Shown: one piece after another, positions 59,822 to 64,000 of the stretch
How the letters are laid out: each line of letters starts with the position of its first letter
How positions within the stretch are numbered: the stretch's first letter is position 1
Origin: Pseudomonas parakoreensis
GTDB lineage: Bacteria; Pseudomonadota; Gammaproteobacteria; Pseudomonadales; Pseudomonadaceae
Direction of reading: 5' to 3'
DNA: 64,000 bases
NCBI RefSeq assembly: GCF_021602155.1
Contig: NZ_BQHY01000009.1
Coordinates: forward strand, 62,001-126,000
Notes under the pieces: generated by a model
Database searches by the model: none
What the model was told of the DNA's origin: nothing
The model's input: only the letters and a program-made list of their open reading frames with translations
Position numbers and translations under genes: made by a program

Positions 59822-60073
59822 ATGGATCACGTTCTATTAATGAGCCGCCTCGCCACCCAATTACGCATAAAGCGTAGGGAGCGCGGACTAACGCAAGCGC
59901 AACTCGCCGACCTCGCGAGAGTGACGCCATACAAAGTCATCGCTATAGAGAAAGGCACCCTCTCCGTGGGCATGAACGCTTATGCACGTGTTATTGCCGC
60001 TCTGGATTGTGAGTTCACCGTCGTTCCGGCAGTGATGCCTACGCTTGAAGAGCTAGCGGAAATATTTGTTTAA
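59822..60073 (+). CDS. Small XRE/HipB-like regulator
   Basis: An 83-residue Cro/C1-type helix-turn-helix protein: RLATQLRIKRRERGLTQAQLADLARVTPYKVIAIEKG in pieces (9-45). The layout, including the ending ALDCEFTVVPA, resembles HipB-type antitoxins, but there is no hipA or other toxin gene beside it. The ribosome site is poor (AGAGACAG). Base composition is more AT-rich than that of the flanking genes, so it could be an acquired or orphan gene. A terminator follows at 60084-60108. Confidence 0.75.
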   Translation: MDHVLLMSRLATQLRIKRRERGLTQAQLADLARVTPYKVIAIEKGTLSVGMNAYARVIAALDCEFTVVPAVMPTLEELAEIFV

Positions 60074-60083
60074 TTACGCCCAC

Positions 60084-60108
60084 AAAAAACCCGCCTCTCG
60101 GCGGGTTT
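60084..60108. terminator. Terminator between the XRE gene and fba
   Basis: AAACCCGCC-TCTC-GGCGGGTTT has a 9-bp stem. Read leftward it is followed by six T residues, so it ends fba transcription; read rightward it is followed by TTTCT and can also end the XRE transcript. Confidence 0.88.
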
Positions 60109-60135
60109 CTCATAAAAGCAGCTCAACACCCGGGC

Positions 60136-61200
60136 TTAGTTGACCTTCGCGTTCAACTCACCCTTCAAATACCGCTGGAACATCGCTTCCAGCGAAATCG
60201 GCTTGATCTTCGAAGCATTACCGGCAGTGCCAAACGCTTCATAACGAGCGATGCACACATCACGCATTGCCGTCACGGTCGCGCCGAAGAATTTACGCGG
60301 GTCGAATTCGCTCGGGTTGGTGGCCATCAGACGACGCATGGCGCCGGTGGACGCCAGACGCAGGTCGGTGTCGATGTTGACCTTGCGCACGCCGTACTTG
60401 ATGCCTTCGACGATTTCTTCAACCGGTACGCCGTAGGTTTCTTTGATGTCGCCGCCGTACTGGTTGATGATCGCCAGCCACTCCTGCGGAACCGACGAGG
60501 AACCGTGCATCACCAGGTGGGTGTTCGGGATGCGCTTGTGGATTTCCTTGATGCGGTCGATCGCCAGTACGTCACCGGTAGGTGGCTTGGTGAACTTGTA
60601 GGCGCCGTGGCTGGTGCCGATGGCGATGGCCAGGGCGTCGACCTGAGTCTTCTTGACGAAGTCAGCGGCTTCTTCCGGGTCGGTCAGCATCTGGCTGTGA
60701 TCCAGAACACCTTCAGCGCCGATGCCGTCTTCTTCACCGGCCATGCCGGTTTCCAGCGAACCCAGGCAGCCCAGCTCGCCTTCAACCGAAACGCCGCAGG
60801 CGTGAGCCATGGCGACGGTTTGTTGGGTCACGCGGACGTTGTATTCGTAGTCGGTCGGCGTCTTGCCGTCTTCGCCGAGGGAGCCGTCCATCATCACCGA
60901 GCTGAAGCCCAGTTGAATCGAGCGCTGGCAGACGTCAGGGCTGGTGCCGTGGTCCTGGTGCATGCACACCGGGATGTGCGGGAACTCTTCGATCGCGGCC
61001 AGGATCAGGTGACGCAGGAATGGCGCGCCGGCGTATTTGCGAGCGCCGGCCGAAGCCTGGACGATCACCGGGGAGTCAGTCTTGTCAGCGGCTTCCATGA
61101 TGGCGCGCATCTGCTCAAGGTTGTTGACGTTGAAGGCTGGAACGCCGTAGCCGAACTCGGCTGCGTGGTCCAGCATCTGGCGCATGCTGATAAGTGCCAT
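60136..61200 (-). CDS. fba: Class II fructose-bisphosphate aldolase
   Basis: A 354-residue zinc-dependent aldolase that reversibly splits fructose-1,6-bisphosphate. Zinc and active-site motifs are CMHQDHGTS near 80, [12 protein letters not shown] near 138, and [10 protein letters not shown] near 228; [10 protein letters not shown] near 195 binds phosphate. The length fits the CbbA-like group. In Pseudomonas it serves gluconeogenesis, as the upper glycolytic route is incomplete. GGGAGAG lies 8 bases before ATG 61200. The gene order epd-pgk-(small genes)-fba is that of P. aeruginosa. Confidence 0.95.
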   Translation of the reverse strand: MALISMRQMLDHAAEFGYGVPAFNVNNLEQMRAIMEAADKTDSPVIVQASAGARKYAGAPFLRHLILAAIEEFPHIPVCMHQDHGTSPDVCQRSIQLGFSSVMMDGSLGEDGKTPTDYEYNVRVTQQTVAMAHACGVSVEGELGCLGSLETGMAGEEDGIGAEGVLDHSQMLTDPEEAADFVKKTQVDALAIAIGTSHGAYKFTKPPTGDVLAIDRIKEIHKRIPNTHLVMHGSSSVPQEWLAIINQYGGDIKETYGVPVEEIVEGIKYGVRKVNIDTDLRLASTGAMRRLMATNPSEFDPRKFFGATVTAMRDVCIARYEAFGTAGNASKIKPISLEAMFQRYLKGELNAKVN

Positions 61201-61342
61201 TGTGTGTGTCTCTCCCGGTTGAGGGTCGTTAATCGTGCCAGCCTGCCGGAGCGGCGGCGGCTATTCAAGTGATTGCAGATCGGGGGTTGAGGCCCGGTCT
61301 GGTGATTCGATAAAGCAAAATCCTGAGAACTGCACAGATCCC

Positions 61343-61432
61343 CTGTGGGAGCGAGCCTGCTCGCGAAAGCAATCTCGCAGTCGTTGATGCAGTGCCTGTC
61401 AGACCGCTTTCGCGAGCAGGCTCGCTCCCACA
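61343..61432. repeat. REPIN, class F
   Basis: Inverted class F elements with a 45-bp centre between fba and the MliC-like gene, arms CTGTGGGAGCGAGCCTGCTC and complement. Confidence 0.9.
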
Positions 61433-61452
61433 TGAGAATCGCAGTGCTTCAA

Positions 61453-61785
61453 TTACTCGGCCTTGCAGCCGCGGCCAATCAGGTCATTGGTGGCGACCCA
61501 GTACACCAGGCCTTCGTCACCCTTGACGTGAAACGCCAGCATGCCGTCGCTGTACAGCACGCCCGAGGCGCCCGGCTCTTCTTTCAGGCGATAGACCTGA
61601 TCACCGCCACCGAGCCGGACATCGACTTCCTTCTGGCCGGCATCGGCGTAACGCCACAGCACTTTGGCCTGGCTGTCGCAGGTCCAGGTGGTCCAGCTAT
61701 CCGCCGGCGCGGACGACTGAAACAGGTTCATCTGCGCGCAACCGCCCAACAATGCCAACGCCGCAATGGCGATCAAGCCTTTCAT
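61453..61785 (-). CDS. MliC-like lysozyme inhibitor lipoprotein
   Basis: A 110-residue lipoprotein. The signal peptide ends with lipobox LLGGC, so Cys16 would be lipidated. The MliC/PliC domain follows, with WTCDSQAKVLWRYAD near residue 34 and LKEEPGASGVLYSDGMLAFHVKGDEGLVYW in pieces (67-96), and cysteines near 35 and 107 that could bond. MliC proteins inhibit C-type lysozyme at the envelope. GAGGA precedes ATG 61785. It lies between pgk and fba, matching P. aeruginosa PA0554. Confidence 0.82.
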   Translation of the reverse strand: MKGLIAIAALALLGGCAQMNLFQSSAPADSWTTWTCDSQAKVLWRYADAGQKEVDVRLGGGDQVYRLKEEPGASGVLYSDGMLAFHVKGDEGLVYWVATNDLIGRGCKAE

Positions 61786-61842
61786 CCGTGTTCCTCGACT
61801 GACAGCGCACGCCGCCAGCCCTGCGTTAAAGAGTCAGACCGG

Positions 61843-62064
61843 TCAAGGACAACCATGTTCCTTGACCGGGGTTTGCGTCTCGTATTTGTCCAGGCCGTCC
61901 GGCCCCGAGCGCTTGTTCAGCACCGGATTGGTTTCGGCCTGCCAGTCGGCCTGGTAGCAGCCTTTCTGCGCGGCATCCGGCGCGGGCGTGGCCTCGGCCT
62001 TCGGGTTACTCCCGCAGGCCGCCAGCGTACCGGTCAGCAACAACAGCGCTAACGACTTGACCAT
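61843..62064 (-). CDS. Small lipoprotein between pgk and the MliC-like gene
   Basis: A 73-residue protein with a lipoprotein signal ending LAACG (Cys17). The mature part (SNPKAEATPAPDAAQKGCYQ and onward) is short, with Cys near 36 and near 72, and no motif I recognise. AAGGAGT lies 7 bases before ATG 62064; the longer frame overlaps pgk and was rejected. It corresponds in position to PA0553 of P. aeruginosa. Function unknown. Confidence 0.75.
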   Translation of the reverse strand: MVKSLALLLLTGTLAACGSNPKAEATPAPDAAQKGCYQADWQAETNPVLNKRSGPDGLDKYETQTPVKEHGCP

Positions 62065-62098
62065 CTGAACACTCCTTTGCCTGGCCAACCGGGCGGCC

Positions 62099-63262
62099 TC
62101 AGGCCTTGGCCCGGCTTTCCAGGACTTCAACGGCTGGCAGCACCTTGCCTTCGACGAATTCGAGGAACGCGCCACCACCGGTGGAAATGTAGGAGATTTG
62201 CTCGGCCACGCCATATTTATCGATGGCCGCCAGGGTGTCGCCACCGCCGGCAATGGAGAATGCGGCGCTGTCAGCGATGGCCTGGGCCAGCACTTTGGTG
62301 CCGTTGCCGAACTGATCGAATTCGAACACGCCGACCGGACCGTTCCACAGAATGGTTTTCGACGATTTCAGCAGTTCGGCGAAGTTGGCCGCGGTTTGCG
62401 GGCCGATGTCCAGAATCATGTCGTCAGCGGCAACGTCAGCGATCAGCTTGACGGTGGCTTCGGCGCTTTCGGCGAATTCCTTGGCAACCACCACGTCCAC
62501 CGGCAGCGGCACGCTGACCTTGGCGGCGATGGCGCGCGCGGTGTCCAGCAGGTCCGGCTCGTACAGCGACTTGCCGACCGGGTGACCGGCGGCCGCCAGG
62601 AAGGTGTTGGCGATGCCGCCGCCAACGATCAGTTGATCGCAGATCTGGCTCAGGCTGTTGAGGACGTCGAGTTTGGTCGACACCTTGGAACCTGCAACGA
62701 TCGCAGCCATTGGCTTGGCCGGCGCGCCCAGCGCCTTGCCCAGTGCCTCCAGCTCAGCGGCCAGCAGCGGGCCTGCCGCGGCGACCTTGGCGAACTTGGC
62801 CACGCCGTGCGTCGAACCTTCAGCGCGGTGAGCAGTGCCAAAGGCGTCCATCACGAACACGTCGCACAGGGCGGCATATTGCTGGGCGAGGTCGTCGGCG
62901 TTCTTTTTCTCGCCCTTGTTGAAGCGCACGTTTTCGAACAGCACGATGTCGCCGGCCTTGACGTCAACGCCATCCAGGTAATCGGCCACCAGCGGCACTT
63001 CGCGGCCCAGAGCCTTGCTCAGGTAGTCAGCGACTGGCTTGAGGCTGTTCTCGGCGGAGAACTCACCTTCGGTCGGACGGCCCAGGTGCGAACACACCAT
63101 CACCGCCGCACCTTTTTCCAGGGCCAGCTTGATGGTCGGCAGCGAAGCCAGGATACGCGCATCGCTGGTGACAACACCGTCCTTGACTGGGACGTTGAGG
63201 TCTTCGCGGATCAATACGCGCTTACCTTGCAGATCGAGGTCGGACATCTTCAACACGGTCAT
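62099..63262 (-). CDS. pgk: Phosphoglycerate kinase
   Basis: A 387-residue enzyme of the standard length, making 3-phosphoglycerate and ATP from 1,3-bisphosphoglycerate. Motifs: [15 protein letters not shown] near residue 15 (substrate loop), [10 protein letters not shown] near 58, [14 protein letters not shown] near 108, [11 protein letters not shown] near 194, and the C-terminal [14 protein letters not shown] near 349 for the nucleotide. ATG 63262 ([11 protein letters not shown]) has AGGAAG 8 bases upstream; the longer frame is not supported. It lies 26 bp after epd and likely shares its transcript. Confidence 0.96.
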   Translation of the reverse strand: MTVLKMSDLDLQGKRVLIREDLNVPVKDGVVTSDARILASLPTIKLALEKGAAVMVCSHLGRPTEGEFSAENSLKPVADYLSKALGREVPLVADYLDGVDVKAGDIVLFENVRFNKGEKKNADDLAQQYAALCDVFVMDAFGTAHRAEGSTHGVAKFAKVAAAGPLLAAELEALGKALGAPAKPMAAIVAGSKVSTKLDVLNSLSQICDQLIVGGGIANTFLAAAGHPVGKSLYEPDLLDTARAIAAKVSVPLPVDVVVAKEFAESAEATVKLIADVAADDMILDIGPQTAANFAELLKSSKTILWNGPVGVFEFDQFGNGTKVLAQAIADSAAFSIAGGGDTLAAIDKYGVAEQISYISTGGGAFLEFVEGKVLPAVEVLESRAKA

Positions 63263-63288
63263 GGGTCGCACTTCCTGAGTAACTGTTC

Positions 63289-64000
63289 TTAGAGAGCAGG
63301 TTTTTTTGAAATCGCTGTTTGCAGATAGTGGTCTGCAACGTCCAGCATTCGGTTGGCAAAACCCCATTCGTTGTCGAACCAGGCCAGGATGTTCACCAGT
63401 TTGGGGCCGGAAACACGGGTCTGACTGGCATCGACGATGGCCGAATGTGGGTCATGGTTGAAATCACAGCTGGCGTGCGGCAACTCGGTGTAGGCCAGCA
63501 GTCCCTTGAGCGGGCCGCTGGTGGCGGCTTCACGCAGGATCCGGTTGACCTCGCCCGCATCGGTCGCGGTGGCGGTCTGCATCGTGATGTCGAGGCAGGA
63601 CACGTTGACCGTCGGCACGCGTACGGCTTTGGCCTGAATTCGCCCGGCAAGTTCCGGCAGCAGGCGCTCGATGCCACGCGCCAGACCAGTGGACACCGGG
63701 ATCACCGACTGGAACGCCGAACGGGTGCGGCGCAGGTCTTCATGGTGATAGGCGTCGATCACCGGCTGATCGTTCATCGCCGAGTGAATGGTGGTGATCG
63801 ACACGTAATCCAGGCCAATCGCCTTGTCCAGCAGACGCAACAGCGGCACGCCGCAGTTGGTGGTGCAGGAGGCGTTGGACACCAGCAGTTCGGCGCCGGT
63901 CAGGCAATCCTGATTGACACCGTAGACGATGGTGGCGTCGACATCCGCCTCGCTGGCCATCGGTTGCGAGAACAGCACGCGGGGCGCGCCGGCGTCGAGG
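63289..64000 (-). CDS. epd: Erythrose-4-phosphate dehydrogenase, C-terminal part
   Basis: The gene enters from the right edge; only its last 236 or so codons are present. The catalytic sequence SNASCTTNC with the nucleophilic cysteine, [11 protein letters not shown], and [20 protein letters not shown] (near the end) identify a GAPDH-family enzyme. Position just upstream of pgk and details such as [14 protein letters not shown] point to Epd, which oxidises erythrose-4-phosphate to 4-phosphoerythronate for pyridoxal phosphate synthesis. A GAPDH function cannot be excluded from a fragment. Confidence 0.9.
   Translation of the reverse strand, partial: LDAGAPRVLFSQPMASEADVDATIVYGVNQDCLTGAELLVSNASCTTNCGVPLLRLLDKAIGLDYVSITTIHSAMNDQPVIDAYHHEDLRRTRSAFQSVIPVSTGLARGIERLLPELAGRIQAKAVRVPTVNVSCLDITMQTATATDAGEVNRILREAATSGPLKGLLAYTELPHASCDFNHDPHSAIVDASQTRVSGPKLVNILAWFDNEWGFANRMLDVADHYLQTAISKKPAL

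Overview
The window is about 60% GC chromosomal DNA from a fluorescent Pseudomonas, most likely the P. fluorescens group. The evidence is gene content and order matching the glycine betaine/carnitine/choline loci known from P. aeruginosa (gbc, dgc, cdh, cbc, bet, gbdR), an epd-pgk-fba block, and a very high density of several REP/REPIN classes between genes. I saw no rRNA, tRNA, CRISPR array, prophage or IS transposase.

Layout. 1-5049: start of a TraX-like gene, L-threonine aldolase, an SDR, and the divergent glycine betaine demethylase genes gbcB/gbcA. 5165-11954: a three-gene minus-strand cluster with no assigned role (calcineurin-like phosphoesterase, membrane-anchored di-haem cytochrome c, and a 1150-residue GMC oxidoreductase fused to an alpha/beta hydrolase). 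11955-12995: a 1-kb non-coding region with repeated units and five perfect DnaA boxes; three more perfect boxes lie inside the adjacent etf genes. 12996-20759: dipeptidase-DUF5943-dgcA-dgcB-etfA-etfB operon (dimethylglycine oxidation). 20994-23056: an LprI-like protein, a tyrosinase and a DUF3010 protein. 23200-29209: cdhR and the divergent carnitine operon caiX-cdhC-cdhA-cdhB plus a gamma-butyrobetaine hydroxylase-like dioxygenase. 29562-36432: a small unknown gene, gbdR, sdaB and the choline/betaine/carnitine ABC transporter cbcXWV. 36630-43095: betT and the divergent betI-betB-betA. 43352-57749: housekeeping and accessory genes (TldD/TldE-like pair, mdtD-like exporter, dbpA, YhiN-like flavoprotein, YccS-like membrane protein, periplasmic binding protein, GNAT, wHTH, YgjP-like metalloprotease, REC-PAS-GGDEF-EAL protein). 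58084-60073: an accessory-looking stretch (PL7 alginate lyase, DUF6124 gene behind a structured leader, lone XRE regulator). 60136-64000: fba, mliC-like, small lipoprotein, pgk and epd (partial).

How it fits together. Choline enters by BetT or CbcXWV and is oxidised by BetA/BetB to glycine betaine. Carnitine enters by CaiX (sharing CbcWV) and is converted by CdhA, CdhC and CdhB to glycine betaine; gamma-butyrobetaine may feed in through the dioxygenase. GbcAB removes one methyl group to give dimethylglycine, DgcAB with its own ETF pair oxidises this to sarcosine, and the path continues to glycine and serine, which SdaB deaminates to pyruvate. GbdR, CdhR and BetI are the local regulators. I can see paired 21-bp direct repeats in the caiX and sdaB/cbcX control regions, and a perfect BetI-type palindrome between betT and betI.

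Most worth a second look: the DnaA-box cluster, the GMC-hydrolase/cytochrome/phosphoesterase cluster, and the DUF6124 leader with mutually complementary loops.
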